Source: Parasponia andersonii
Taxonomy: Eukaryota; Streptophyta; Magnoliopsida; Rosales; Cannabaceae
Reading direction: 5' to 3'
DNA length: 64,000 nt
NCBI GenBank assembly: GCA_002914805.1
Contig: JXTB01000298.1
Span: forward strand, 81,277 to 145,276
The number at the start of each line of letters is the position of its first letter. Positions within the stretch are counted from its first letter, which is position 1. The translations under genes and the position numbers were made by a program. Of the stretch, positions 12,976 through 24,963 are shown one piece after another. Under the pieces are notes generated by a model. The model was not told the DNA's origin. It searched no databases and saw only the letters and a program-made list of their open reading frames with translations.

Positions 12976-14111
12976 TGTCAGACCGGTTGTAGCATGCAAT
13001 ATATAAGGTTACAAACGTTTATAATAAATGTTTTTGATAAATAATGTTACCGAAATATTATGCTCAAACTTTGAGTAGAATTTCGGTAGCACTTCAATAC
13101 AAAGGATTGTTGACCGTCGAGGGCTGTGTTCCACACAGAGTCCTTAAAACTGATTCGCTCCCTCCACCAGAATGCTTGAGGATTTGCAAGCATCAGTCTC
13201 CCAGGATACAACGACGAAGAGCAGCAGGTGAAGCACCAACACCTCCACTCTACGAACTGGATAGCTTTGAACTCAAAATTTCTAGACACTCGAAAAACTC
13301 TAGCTAAAAAAAAACTGAGGAACTCAAGAACACTTGAGAGAGAATGGCAAAGAGAAGAAGGCTTCTGTTTCTTTGTTTTGGTGTGTAGAATGAAGAGGGG
13401 AAGCTCACTTTTTATAGTCTCCAAGGAGGGACTTGGTAGCAAAAACCAGAAATATTTTCCATTAATCTCAAAACGTTTTCCAGTCATTAAACTTTTCGTT
13501 TTCCAGATTTCTGTTACTAACGTTTCATTCATTAATCTGTGTAATAAAATCCAAAACGTTCAGTTCATTCTGGAAGAAAAAAAATATTAGGCCACAACAA
13601 AAGATTGAGCTTACTATGGTCCAAGTTTCGGCCCGGCATTCGTGTCCGCAGGTGCGGGCACACACGAGCCCATGCAAATTCAGGCCCAACCCCGAAGATT
13701 TGCACCCCCTGCGCGCGCCTAAGAGAGCATCTGTGGTTGTTATTCTTACCATCATCACAAAACAAGGTTCTATATAAACCACTTACACCATGCATTTCCC
13801 ACCAATGTGGGATTATAATATTTTCCTTTCATTTTCCATTTCAATGGTGCACTTTTGAGCAACAATTTCTCATTCATCCGTGCACCATTTTGAGCGTGTG
13901 AATATACGAAATCGATCTCCTCGCAGAGGAGAACAAGAATTCACTAAGATCTTTCATCAACAAGATGTGGATCCCACTCAATTTTTAGCTTCAAAATGGT
14001 CCATGAAAATGAATTTTATAACAAATTTAATCTTTAAAATCCACTTGGGCTTCCAAGCCCAAGCCAAGCCCAAATTGTTTCCTTAACCCATTTACCCATT
14101 TTTATCCAACA
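12976..14111 (-). mobile_element. probable solo LTR (Copia-like), minus strand
   Basis: Read on the minus strand the block opens TGTTGGATAAAAATGGGTAA, a typical LTR start. Further in it has a TCCCACATTGGTGGGAAA motif followed by a TTTATATA TATA box at 13778-13771. That arrangement is common in plant Copia LTR U3 regions. The plus-strand boundaries TG (12976) and CA (14111) are bracketed by GTATA at 12971-12975 and 14112-14116, a candidate 5-bp target duplication. No gag or pol sequence is visible, hence a solo LTR. The 14111 end is well supported. The 12976 end rests mainly on the GTATA match. A 161-aa minus-strand ORF inside it (13047-13532) has no recognisable domain. Confidence 0.55.
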
Positions 14112-14529
14112 GTATATACTATTGCCTTTGCGTTAAAAGTGAACTCTACAACTATACAAGTTACGTGGCAAGATGCCAAGGCATTGAACGAGCATGTGTA
14201 TCTTAACTCTACTTCACCTGAATTTATAAGAAGAAAATTACAAAGTCAGACCAGACCTTATATTCTGTAGATGAATTTCTCAGCGCGCTTCATTGCATTG
14301 AAGGAGTTTCATATTATAGCACACATAATTTGTAAATTTGGAAATGAATCTTGACCACTGGTAGGTATACGTAAAGTTCATGTTATATCCGCATATTCTG
14401 TTGTGTTGTAATGGAAAGCTGTTTGCTAGCTGATCTCGTGTGTAAATTCTTCGTTTGAAATCTTTTTGTCTTTAATTTGTGGGCTTAGTTAGAAGAAGCG
14501 TTTGTGCTGTGTGCTTAGACAGACCTATA

Positions 14530-14531
<2 letters not shown>

Positions 14532-14580
<49 letters not shown>
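14532..14580. repeat. (TA)n microsatellite
   Basis: About 49 bp of uninterrupted TA, the longest such run in the window. Confidence 0.9.
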
Positions 14581-14583
<3 letters not shown>

Positions 14584-16158
14584 ATTTTTTTTCCTTCTTA
14601 ATAACTTTTCATCGAGCTAAATGATATATAAATAAATCCACCAATCTTTTGAGAGACGGAGAAAGCTTTCAGCATATTACTAGATAGAATAGGTCCATGA
14701 ATGCAACCCCGGCCTGGCCATTCAACCTATCCCCCTAGCTCTATGTGATGGGTAGAATGAGACAGACATGTTATCTGCTTAGCTTAACATAAACTGCAGC
14801 TAGCGCTGGTGATTATAGGGAAGACAAATACTGGAGTGTATATTTGTCCAAGGAATCCAAGACAAAGTAGGGAGTAGGAATATGCATCACTTTGGGTTTA
14901 AGAAAGAAAATATATAGGTGGTGTATGTAGGCCACTGGGCCTGTAATCAACTAATGGTAATCCTCGCTCATTCCATAGAGTTTGTATTCGTCAACATTTA
15001 GGGCCCAATTCCACCAATTGTTTTAAGATCCACAATCCATAGTATGCACATTCCATGCCCTCATTCGGGTGCAAAAAATGTTGGGATGTTATCATGTATG
15101 GTATTCACTAAATTAATTAACCATCCATACTCGAGTACGTCAAGTATCATACAGTTATTAGAGAATTTTAGAAAAGGACTTTAGTATGTATAGGCAATCG
15201 GGCATATATATATTGGTGCTTTGGTCAAACATTGCTTTGTCTTGTTGTCCAAATATGCCTCTAACTTTCTATGGAGCTAGATGAGAAGCATATAGTTTAA
15301 TTTGTAGTACAAGTGGAGAATTAGTAAATAAAACTCCAAAAAGATGAAAGAAGAACATAAGAGGAAGAAAGAAAGAAAGAGACAGGTGAGATGAATTTAA
15401 GATTAAAAGACAACTAAGCGAGAAGAAAAAAAAAAAAAAAAAAAAAAGAAACACGCAACTTGTGCAGCCTGCATTTTATACGTAACCTTACTTTCAGGTC
15501 CACACCAATAGATCGGTCACTCCGATTTTTGTTTTTTGTTTTTTCTTTTTTAAGAAAAAGAGAAATATTGTTTTCACTTGGTATTATTTTGATGTAGGTA
15601 ATTATTCTGTTTAAAAAAAAAAAAAGGAGTAATTGACTGTAATATAAAGCAATTTATAGGAGTTTCTTTAGTGCTCTTTCTCTTGTTTGTTGTGTAGTAG
15701 TTCGTTATGTGTCAACTACCGAACTGATATAATTTGGAGGTGGCTGACGCCTGACCGTCCCATATTAATTTTCAGTATGTATAAAAAAACGGAAGAATAA
15801 TCGGTTTCAAGTTGTGTATAATACCATATTTATGTGGTATTAGGCTGCTTCCCACTCCCACAGTACTGTTCACTTCCCCCAAAGATAGATTGCTATGTAT
15901 GGATTCTTGGATTTGCTTCCACCATCTCAATTATGAATATGTGATTATTAATTTCCTTATTTGGATTATCTATCTACCTGCTTACACTACATAACCCCCC
16001 CTTTTTTTTTTCCAATTTTTTTAACCCACAATAGATGATGAGTGACTTTGTAAGAAAGATATTTTAGAATTTTTTTTCTCAAAAAAAGTAAAGACTTATA
16101 GACAGCCAGCGTGGGAGGTCGTTGTCAGGACTGAGGAGCGCACGCAATAGGAAAACTG

Positions 16159-16190
16159 GTTGGCGTTGGCGTTGTCGTTGGCGTTGGCGA
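16159..16190. repeat. (GTTGGC)n hexanucleotide repeat
   Basis: About five units of GTTGGC with one GTTGTC variant. On the minus strand it encodes an Ala-Asn string, which creates a spurious ORF. Confidence 0.85.
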
Positions 16191-16751
16191 TGGAGAGGTT
16201 TACGCAATTAATTTCTTCGGTCTGATCTAAAGAGGAAAATTGAGCAGTCTTATTACGGTAACTAGACCCCACCACACTTAGACCACCTCTTTCATGAATC
16301 ATAATCACCTCACTCGCTCCCTCATTCACTATACATATACATAGCAATTAATAACACACCCTTGTCCCTTGTAGGTGTAGATGCCCAAACCATTTTCTAG
16401 TTTCTTCTTTTCTTTTACGTGGCATTTTTATTTAGGCTTTTTCGTGACAATATATCTTTTTGAATTTGAAATATCCATGACTATTATACATTCAATGTTG
16501 TGATCTCAATGAGTTGTTTCATGTTTGGTATCAGTATCACACACACATTCATACGTAATATATGAGAGTTTGTGACCTGAATTTTATTTATCTTAGTTTA
16601 AAAATTTTGCAATATGATATATATATAATATTTTTTTAATTGAGAAAAATTTTAAAATCTGTAATAAGCGAACGAATCAAACCGACCCAATCCCAAAGTT
16701 TTCAAATCTATTATTATTTATACACCACACCGACATTATATGTCAACAAAG

Positions 16752-16924
16752 AACTACTTTCCAAACTATATAATATATTGAAAAAAAATAAAAGGAAAAA
16801 TAAAAGAGTAATTAAGGGCATTTGTAAAGTGGGATGAAAACTAATTTTCAAAGCATATAATATATTGAAAAAAAATGAAAGGAAAAATAAAAGAGTAATT
16901 AAGGGCATTTGTAGAGTGGGATGA
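16752..16924. repeat. 87-bp tandem duplication
   Basis: Copy 1 is 16752-16838 and copy 2 is 16839-16924. Both run from AACTA through ATATAATATATTGAAAAAAA to AGTGGGATGA. The copies differ at only a few sites, including ACTTTCCAAACT versus ATTTTCAAAGC, AATA versus AATG, and GTAAAG versus GTAGAG. Confidence 0.9.
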
Positions 16925-17212
16925 AGTGAGTGTACGGCAGGGAGAGACCCCTTGTCCTTCCTTTTATATAAAATATGTATTATTATATATATATATATAT
17001 TATATGAGTAATAATTTAGTCATATATTTTAATAATATACATATATTATTATAATTATTATAACCGTTGAAATTATTCGGTGATTTAACTGTTAAAATAA
17101 ATTATTTATATACAGAGTTAAAAACGGTATGACCACCAAAATATATATATATATATATATTATGCCCCGGCTTACTGCTTCTTGCTGGACTAGACACTAC
17201 GGGTACGGCAGC

Positions 17213-17251
17213 TGTACATGTGCCTCTGTGGAGCCCAGCGGGACATGTACA
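17213..17251. other. GC-rich hairpin between AT tracts
   Basis: TGTACATGT at 17213-17221 is the exact inverse complement of ACATGTACA at 17243-17251, with a 21-nt GC-rich loop. It sits in a short GC-rich island (about 17163-17245) flanked by (TA)n and (AAT)n tracts. I do not match it to a known RNA family. Confidence 0.6.
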
Positions 17252-17876
17252 TTAAAATTTATAATAATAATAATAATATGCCAAAAAAACATTTCAAAAA
17301 AAATATGCCAAAAAAATTATTAAGAAAAAAGAAAGAATAGAAATTAAAAGCTTCGTTAAGAAAATAAATTAAAAGCATCATTCACATTTGTCCTAATAAA
17401 TCAACTATATATGTTAGTGTGAAAGTTTCATATTAATATTAATTAGGGAGATAAAAAATTCTGGCCTTGTTTGGTACATGGTATTAAGATTGAGATTGAG
17501 ATTAATTATCACGTACCCATATTTGATGCCAATTTATGATTGTGATAAATAATCCACAATCCCAAAATAATCTTATATATGTGTGATAATTTATCCCATT
17601 AAAAAATGTGAGATTATTAATCTTACATTCAGAAATGACGAGACCCATATTTATTTTAATTTTTTTGAACTAGTGGGTCTCACATTATAACTATTTTCTA
17701 ATATTTAAACTAATATAAAATAAATTTATTACACATCTTGAGTTCTACATTATAATAATAATAATCATAATCTAATCAAATACTATATCAAATATAATCT
17801 AATCAAATACTACATCAAATATAAAATAGTATTAAATTTATCCAATCTAATCTATTATAATCCAATCCTATGCTAT

Positions 17877-20112
17877 TGTCACGGCCCGAGGCCGGGGTCA
17901 GTAGCAGATTGGGTATTTCATAAATTAGAAATACCAAAAAGAAATAAATAAAAAAACTCAATTCATTCAAAATTTTGTCCCGGGGTCTCTAATCTTTCAA
18001 AACTGATCTCAACAAAATATTTAATTGAAAATAAAATCTCACAATTATGCATTACTCATTGAATATAGATCGTAAATAAAATAATTGTTTTAATAGTCGT
18101 ACATCACAAATCATCTCACACTTAAACTCAGACATAAGTAATACAAACTATATCCAGATTTCATATTCTAATTTATAAAGTTTAATGAAATCCAAATTCC
18201 TACTCAAATTTAAATATTTCACAAGTCTCGTAGAAATTTACCAAAATATAAATAAACTAGTTGTTCTATAAATACCTCGACCTAGCTCTTCTGATATAAA
18301 TTACACTAAATGCCACCTGAGGGGAAAAAAGGGGGTGAGCTAAAGCCCAGTAAAGAGTCGATTACAAGTTCTTACATCTATATAAAATATACTCATGTTG
18401 AAAGTCTTGCATGGTTAATATTTCATTCAAAACAGTTCACAAAACTCAAGTAGAAATCATAGTCCAATGGTTCAAATATTTCAAACCATTGTAACATCCA
18501 TCAAAACTAGTACATATTCATTCAAGCCAACATATAATTATGTATGCAATCATGATGTTCGAAGTGTCTTAATGGATTACTCGTAAGTCCGAGCCACCTA
18601 AAGAGGCGTTGTAAGTCTGATCACTCAATGTGGGGCATCGTAAGTCCGATCACCCTATATAGGGCATCGTAAGTCCGATCACCCTATGTGAGGCATCGTA
18701 AATGTGTGAAAGTATGTAATTTTTATATGAATGATAGGATAAGGATATACCACATTTCTACAAAATCTCAAATCAACCATGCAGTATTCTTTAATCAAAT
18801 CACTTATAGTTCTCAAAACTGAGTTCTCAAACCATTTTGGATTTTCTACAAATTTCGGTATTACAACAGCTATTTTCTATCAAAACCCAAAAATCCAATT
18901 TCCTGCAGAAATCAATCCAAAACAGTATATATGACACGCCAACCAGTGTGACATATCTCCCAGGCAGTTTATATCTTAAATCAGATCAAAAATTGATATA
19001 AACACAATTTTTATAAATTATTTCACGAAATTCTATATTTATTGAAAATATATGAAATTCATAAATTAAATTAATTTTTGAATCAAGTAATCGAATCCCT
19101 ACCTCAATCAAGCGTCCAACTAGCGTTACAAGGCTTAGAGAAAGTTTGGCGTCGTTTGGGTGTCGTTTGGAAGAGCGGACGTCGTTTTCGAAATTTTGGT
19201 TCCTTGATTTGAAAACTTGATTTTCAAACGGAATTTCAAATCATGAAACAGACTTCACCACTGAATTCAGAGTACCCAAAAACCCTAGGCTAGATATATA
19301 ATTTGTCAAATTTGGATGCGGGCCCCCACTGCACGCAAATCGAGGTAAATCTAAGCCATCCGATTTTGTTTTTCGGGAACATAGTCAAAATATATCTCAT
19401 TTTTCACCATTTTCAATGTAAATTCCAAAAATGATATTAGTTTTAAAATCTAACGGTCTGATCGAGAAGTCAATTTCAAAACTAATTACATACAAAATTG
19501 TCCAACGAAATTAAAATCAAACAGAGAAAAATTGAGACACGAGGTACCTACCATCAGATTGCCCGTGAGGAGACGAGTCCACGACGACCAGTTTCGTGGC
19601 GAACGGTGGCCGGAATCGGTTCCGACGAGCAAAACCAGCCACGGTGAGCAAAACTAGCCACGACGTTTTCTGCGTTTTTCTGGCGATTGGGGCTGGTTCT
19701 AGCGGCGAAAGTTTCGCCCGACAGCTGGGCATCAACGCCTGTCGGTGGCGCGGGGAAACGACGGCCAAAGGTAGCTCAACGGAGCTTCGCCGGATTTCGG
19801 GTTTTGGGTTTTACTCCAGGGACCAAATTGAAAAAGAAAGAGAAAATGCGGAGATTTATAGATAATTTCCGTAACTGTAGCGCTACGTGTCAACTTCTGG
19901 TTAATTGAGCACTGTTTTGCTTATTTGCACTTGGACTCAGTTTTCTGAAAATATTCTCAAAAACACCATTGAATAATTATATTTTTATTCTAATTTTCAA
20001 ACTTTTCTTACATTTTTTACCAAATGAACCTAAACCCAAATTCGTCTAAATTCATCCCTTTTTTTTGGGTCAAAAGACCAATTTGTCTTTATAATTTTTA
20101 TGGGATTTCACA
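17877..20112 (+). mobile_element. probable solo LTR, Gypsy (Tekay/Del-like), nested
   Basis: The block begins TGTCACGGCCCGAGGCCGGG and probably ends GGGATTTCACA. The segment CACCTGAGGGG...GGGGTGAGCTAAAGCCCAGTAA (18311-18352) recalls long LTRs of chromovirus Gypsy elements. Internal 29-bp tandem units lie at 18575-18702. A GC-rich part (19517-19865) carries open frames on both strands with no domain I recognise. No pol or PBS is seen. The flanking 5-mers (GCTAT and ATTTT) do not match, so either the right end is misplaced or the duplication has decayed. Confidence 0.5.
18575..18702. repeat. 29-bp tandem repeats inside the Gypsy-like LTR
   Basis: Four units of the form GGCATCGTAAGTCCGATCAC plus CCTAT(A/G)T(A/G), at about 18575, 18604, 18633 and 18662, with a partial unit to 18702. 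The units are contiguous with no spacers, so this is not a CRISPR-like array. Confidence 0.8.
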
Positions 20113-20149
20113 ATTTTAATCTAATCCTAATACCATGTACCAAATAAGG

Positions 20150-20185
20150 CCTAATAGTAATACGATGCCTAATAGTAATACGATG
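20150..20185. repeat. 18-bp perfect tandem duplication
   Basis: CCTAATAGTAATACGATG occurs twice in tandem, starting with the last bases of the inverted-repeat element. It may be a by-product of that insertion or of a later excision. Confidence 0.85.
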
Positions 20186-20617
20186 GTTCATGAATCATGA
20201 CCACTCTACACTCTCCAGCGCAGCCCCGTTCAGCTTGCTATTACAATTTTACAAACTAAATTCTTGTCTTATCCTTTCACTTTTTGAATACCCAAAGCAT
20301 CAAAATATAGTATGTATATCAAATTAAAATGGGTGGTTTTCATGTTTAAAACAACTAAAAACTACATATATAAAGAAACCGAAAATCAAAGCTATATAGT
20401 TCATTTAATACCTACTGATCATTTTTTAATGTCGCACGTTGAAATGAATATTGTAGTGATCACTAGCTAGAAAATGCTCAATTAAGCTGCATATATAATT
20501 TGAAGATTGGTGATCAATACTTTTATTTATCGTAGATAGTATAGATATATAATATTTATCTATGATCTCTCAATCTTAGTTCTTCTAAACATTTTTCTGT
20601 AATATTCTCAGGAAATA

Positions 20618-20761
20618 CTCAGGAAATAAATTAAGAGTTAGCTTTTTTTCTTCTGTAATTAGTTTTCTGTCATGGAAAGTCGAAACAATCTCAGGAAATA
20701 AATTAAGAGTTAGCTTTTTTCTTCTGTAATTAGTTTTCTGTAATGGAAAGTCGAAACAACC
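20618..20761. repeat. 72-bp tandem duplication
   Basis: Copy 1 starts CTCAGGAAATAAATTAAGAG at 20618 and copy 2 starts with the same bases at 20690. Both run through CTTCTGTAATTAGTTTTCTG to GGAAAGTCGAAACAA. They differ by one T in a T-run and CATGG versus AATGG. Confidence 0.9.
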
Positions 20762-22200
20762 AACAAAGAAATAAAGAAAATAAAAGCAAAAAAAAGAAAA
20801 AAAACCTTTTCATTTCCCAAAATGGAAAAGCAAAAGCAAAGATTGAAAAACCTTACCCCAAAGGCATACTATACCATCTCAGGAGTACTCAAACTCAATC
20901 ACCAACTACTCTTAACTATTTTTCTAGCCAAAAAAAAAATAATAATAAAACTACTCTTAACTGTTTTGCAGGCAGCCTTATGTTAATATAGCAAATTTTA
21001 AAAATAAGAAAAGAAAAAAACTACTCAGGCACGAGGCATGTACTTCTTATACCATTCTATTATATTCCAATGGTTCCACATAGCTATGATTATATTCAAC
21101 TTAAAACATATACAGCAATTTATGATGAAGAATTCCTTCGAAAAAAACAAGAAATTTATATCTATGAGGAAAAATTTGAAGTGAACAAAGTGTCACAATA
21201 TATACATACGATGTTAACCAAAGAAATAAAGTGTCGCTATATACGAGATAACATTGAAGAAAAAAGTAAATATTGTTACTCGAATACTATGTATCATTCT
21301 TGGAGTAGTTCTTATTGAATATATAGTACCGACCGATCTGTTGATGTTAATCCATTTGTTTTCTAAATTCATTAATATAATCTATTTCTTACTTTAGCTC
21401 TATCAAAACCAAACCTCTAAAGAAATTTATAGTTCTAGATAGATATACAAACTCAAGAAACAGTTAAAGCAAACTTAGTGCATAGAAAGCATTTCGTTTA
21501 TATAACACGTCACAAAATGCTTTCTACTTTATTGTCGGAAAAATTTTTAGAAGGATTTCATTTTTTTTTTTTGTGAAAAGAAGAGGGATTTCATTTTATG
21601 CCAGTGTAAATTCAAATAGATGTTCACTTATAAAATGTATAATGTGTGTGCATACCAACTTCCTTTACTATAAACCGAATTAGGTTTTCGAGTTAATTAT
21701 ACTTACGTATTAAAGGGATAGCAGAACGATAATCAAAGTGAATAAATGACACAAAATTTTTAGAGTATTTTCACTTTCGAACAAAGAGTATACGTTCATT
21801 AGAATTATTATTATTATCGATTGTTTTGGATACAAGAGCATCCGATCCTTTTTTCTGACCTATTTCTTTCAATTTATAGGCTAAATGGGATCTTTACAGA
21901 TAAATTAAATAAATATTTGAATTGGAAACATATTAGTGGCCCATAAAATCAGGAAAAATCTAAATATTTCGTGGAGACTTGATCTTAATTACCTGAAATT
22001 GTCTATAGATATCTTGAAACTAGACCTTGCACGTATTAACGGTCCTTGAGATGATGCTCATCTTGTCCCTCGAGAAAATACGGTCTGCTCAAATTGACTA
22101 GCTGCAAACGAGCTGGACTTTTCTTCAGGTAACCGAAAAATCCATGTATAACACTGAAGATGGACTCATGTACACAATCGTACACTTCACTACATATAAT

Positions 22201-22238
22201 AGATATAAGACATATACTAGTGGTGTGTCTTAGATTTG
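22201..22238. repeat. 38-bp dispersed direct repeat (partner 23067-23104)
   Basis: AGATATAAGACATATACTAG and the following TGGTGTGTCTTAGATTTG recur at 23067-23104 with one G-to-A change. The flanking sequences are unrelated. Confidence 0.85.
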
Positions 22239-23066
22239 TAGCATACACTATTTTTATTTTGAACATTTAAAAATATATATATATATATTTTACATAAATT
22301 CAATTATGCACATATGTATTTTAATAACTGTTTAATTCCCGCCTCGTATTTTGCTAACTATGATATTAATATTCAAATGAAAGCATGCAGAATATATATA
22401 TTTTACGGGTAGGTAGCTAATTGAAATTGTTTAGAGCCTGTTAGTAAGGTACTGAATAAAAAGTAAACACCTCTAAGCATAATTAATTAATTAGGAAAAG
22501 ATATTTTGATTGGTCAAAAAATAATAATAAAGTCTTTTTATAAAGGAATATATATATATATATAAAATTACTCTTTGTTGTATTTACTATTAAAAAAAAC
22601 TTTTCCGTGATTGAAAGAAAATGTAAAAGTAAAATATGATTGAATTTAAGGGAGGAAAGTGGTGGAAGTATAGTAGGTAGAAAAAGAAATTGTAGTGGAA
22701 CAAAACTTAATAAAGAAAACTCTAGTTATGTGTGTTTAATATATAATTTGCTGAAAATATATAAGATATAAAAATTAACTAACTGATAGAGAACTTGAGC
22801 GTTAAGCCTAGGGATGCAAGCTTGACTTGAGGGCCCGTAAACAAAGACTAATTAAGAGCAGAAATGGTGCGTAGGTGTGAAGTAGCTGCATCTTGTTATG
22901 TTTAAATTATATGAAAACGAAAATAATATAAATATCCCTTAGCATTGAGCTAGGCCTAGCTTTATACAATACAGCATCGGAACTGCGTAAAAAGTAGATC
23001 TTTTCTTTTCTTTTCTTTTTTTTTTACTGAGTGAAACTGCCTAATTATGAACAAAATTGTATAAAT

Positions 23067-23104
23067 AGATATAAAACATATACTAGTGGTGTGTCTTAGA
23101 TTTG
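23067..23104. repeat. 38-bp dispersed direct repeat (partner 22201-22238)
   Basis: Second copy of the 38-bp unit, in the same orientation about 866 bp downstream. Confidence 0.85.
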
Positions 23105-23897
23105 CATCGAGAACAGAGTTCGTGAAAGTTTGAAAAGCAGCTAGAGTCGACAGAGTGAGAAGAAGATGAGATCATTATAAGTAGATTTGTTTGCCTAGCT
23201 AGGTAGCCAATTGCCACAAATAAATATATATTTGTACGTTATATTAGTGTTTAGTTCAATGAATGAATTTTTATTTCCCTTGTGAGTTAGCTAGAGTTAA
23301 ACTGCGTATACATAGAGTTTATACTTTCACCTTTTCCTTTTAAAAAAAAAATTAAAAATTAAAAAGACAATAAAAGGGAGCACGCGTATATATATATAGT
23401 TTATAGTTTTTATACATTGGCAGATGATTTTGATCCTCTTCTCTTTAATTTTTTCTTTCGTTTCGTTTTCGTAGCAATTTGTTGATTGCGTGCTAACTTT
23501 TGGAGCCATTGATCCATAATTCTAAATCATATATGCATCTCATCAAGTTTATGTGCCGTAACATGGTCATTATAAATTAATACGTAATAGTGTATTGAAA
23601 TTAATTAGCAGTGGTATCAAGACGTTCAATATTGAACAAGTTATCCAAGTGTTGACAATTGATATTACTAACATGTATGAAAAGAACTATGTATTTCTAC
23701 ACAAAGACTGGGAACGTGTATCGTCCGCACATATTAATTAAGATATAAAGAAAAATGATAAAATTGTATGTGCGTATAAGAGACTGACTAGTTAAAGTCT
23801 GGCTAGAGTCAAATTAAGAGAGGTAATCATTTTTTTACCAATAGAAGAGATCCTTTAATATATAGATCATTTCATAGATGATATATTATTATAAGGG

Positions 23898-24793
23898 TTA
23901 ATAGTATTATTGGTCCTCGACTTATTATCATTTTGGCATATTGATCATAATTTTTTTTTTTGTGACATTCCAGTACCTAATATTTTTATTTTTTGTACTG
24001 TTAGTTTTTTTGACATATTCTATCTCAAAATTTTATTAAAATTCATTTGAATTGAAGGAATTTTGTATCATTGATCCCATTATTTCAATTGTCTATCAGT
24101 TTGAAAACTATTTTTTTTCATTTTTTTTATTTGGAATTCATATCTCCGAATAAAAATATTACATCAACTAATCTTTTCAAAATTTAAAATTCAAAGACAG
24201 TTATAGAAAAAGAATAGTTCATTTAATCAAATTCAACAACAAAAAAAAAAATCACACTGATAAATTCTAGTTTATGTTAAACTACAGTAACTCTCGTGGA
24301 GAAAAAGTATTTACCTTATTATTTTTAAAACAAATAACATTTCACATACCTCATTTTTTTCTAGTCAAATTTGACTAAAAATTTACTATATCCATTAAAA
24401 AATAATTAATTATGTGTACTTGTAAAAAAATAATAGAATTAAGCTTAGAGATTTTTTTTTTCCATTTTTTTTGCCAACCGGTTTCATTGTAGCTATTTTT
24501 TATTTTGAGAGATATCACTGTAATTTTAACAATAATTAAAGCAAAAAAAAGCGTTTATTAGAGATATGAATACCCTCCGAAAAAAAACAAAGAACTAAAT
24601 TACTGAACAATTCAAACAATAGAATTGACGTAGAATTTTTCTCACTTAAATGAATCTTAAATGAAATATACTAAAAGGACTAACGATATTAAAAGAGAAA
24701 ACGTTAGATAATATAATATTATATATAAAAAAAATATATTAGAGACCAATGTGTCAAAATGATAATAGGTTAAGGAGCAATAATGTCATTTAC
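23898..24793. mobile_element. 0.9-kb inverted-repeat element, non-autonomous
   Basis: The left arm contains TATTATTGGTCCTCGACTTA followed by TTATCATTTTGGCATATTGA. The right arm, read on the minus strand, contains CATTATTGCTCCTTAACCTA followed by TTATCATTTTGACACATTGG. The terminal inverted repeats are therefore about 50 bp and roughly 75-80 percent alike by eye. The AT-rich interior has no long ORF. Long repeats of this kind fit a MULE-like or unclassified MITE. I see no clear target duplication. Confidence 0.5.
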
Positions 24794-24927
24794 TTTACTA
24801 TAACTTAAATAATGTTACAAAGTGAAATTAAATGAGATGATTTACACTTATACAGGACGTTTAATGATTCAAAGTGTATTGTTGTTATTATTATTTCCTT
24901 TTGTGTTTCATATGCAGAACAAGCTAC

Positions 24928-24928
24928 A

Positions 24929-24960
<32 letters not shown>

Positions 24961-24963
24961 AAA
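24928..24963. repeat. (GAAA)n microsatellite
   Basis: About nine GAAA units. Confidence 0.9.

Larger units (their letters stand above)
14112..17462. other. intergenic, no gene seen
   Basis: AT-rich DNA with long (TA)n and poly-A tracts (A-run near 15426-15446). ORFs reach only 83 aa, and the longest (16096-16347, minus) is driven by a GTTGGC hexanucleotide repeat. Tandem repeats and a hairpin are listed separately. Confidence 0.5.
17463..20151. mobile_element. inverted-repeat DNA element carrying a nested LTR
   Basis: The left end reads GGCCTTGTTTGGTACATGGT and continues ATTAAGATTGAGATT. The right end, on the minus strand, reads GGCCTTATTTGGTACATGGT and continues ATTAGGATTAGATT, so the terminal inverted repeats are about 35 bp. 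The left arm (17463-17876) is AT-rich and non-coding, as in Tourist-like or other MITEs with a GGCCTTGTTTGG start. An LTR-like block fills most of the interior. I found no convincing target-site duplication. Superfamily placement is uncertain. Confidence 0.6.

Noticed and set aside
13047..13532. 161-aa minus-strand ORF
   Set aside because: Lies inside the probable solo LTR and has no recognisable domain.
16096..16347. 83-aa minus-strand ORF
   Set aside because: Its Ala-Asn repeat comes from a GTTGGC hexanucleotide tract.
18575..18702. Possible CRISPR-like array
   Set aside because: Units are contiguous 29-bp tandem repeats without spacers, in plant nuclear DNA inside an LTR.
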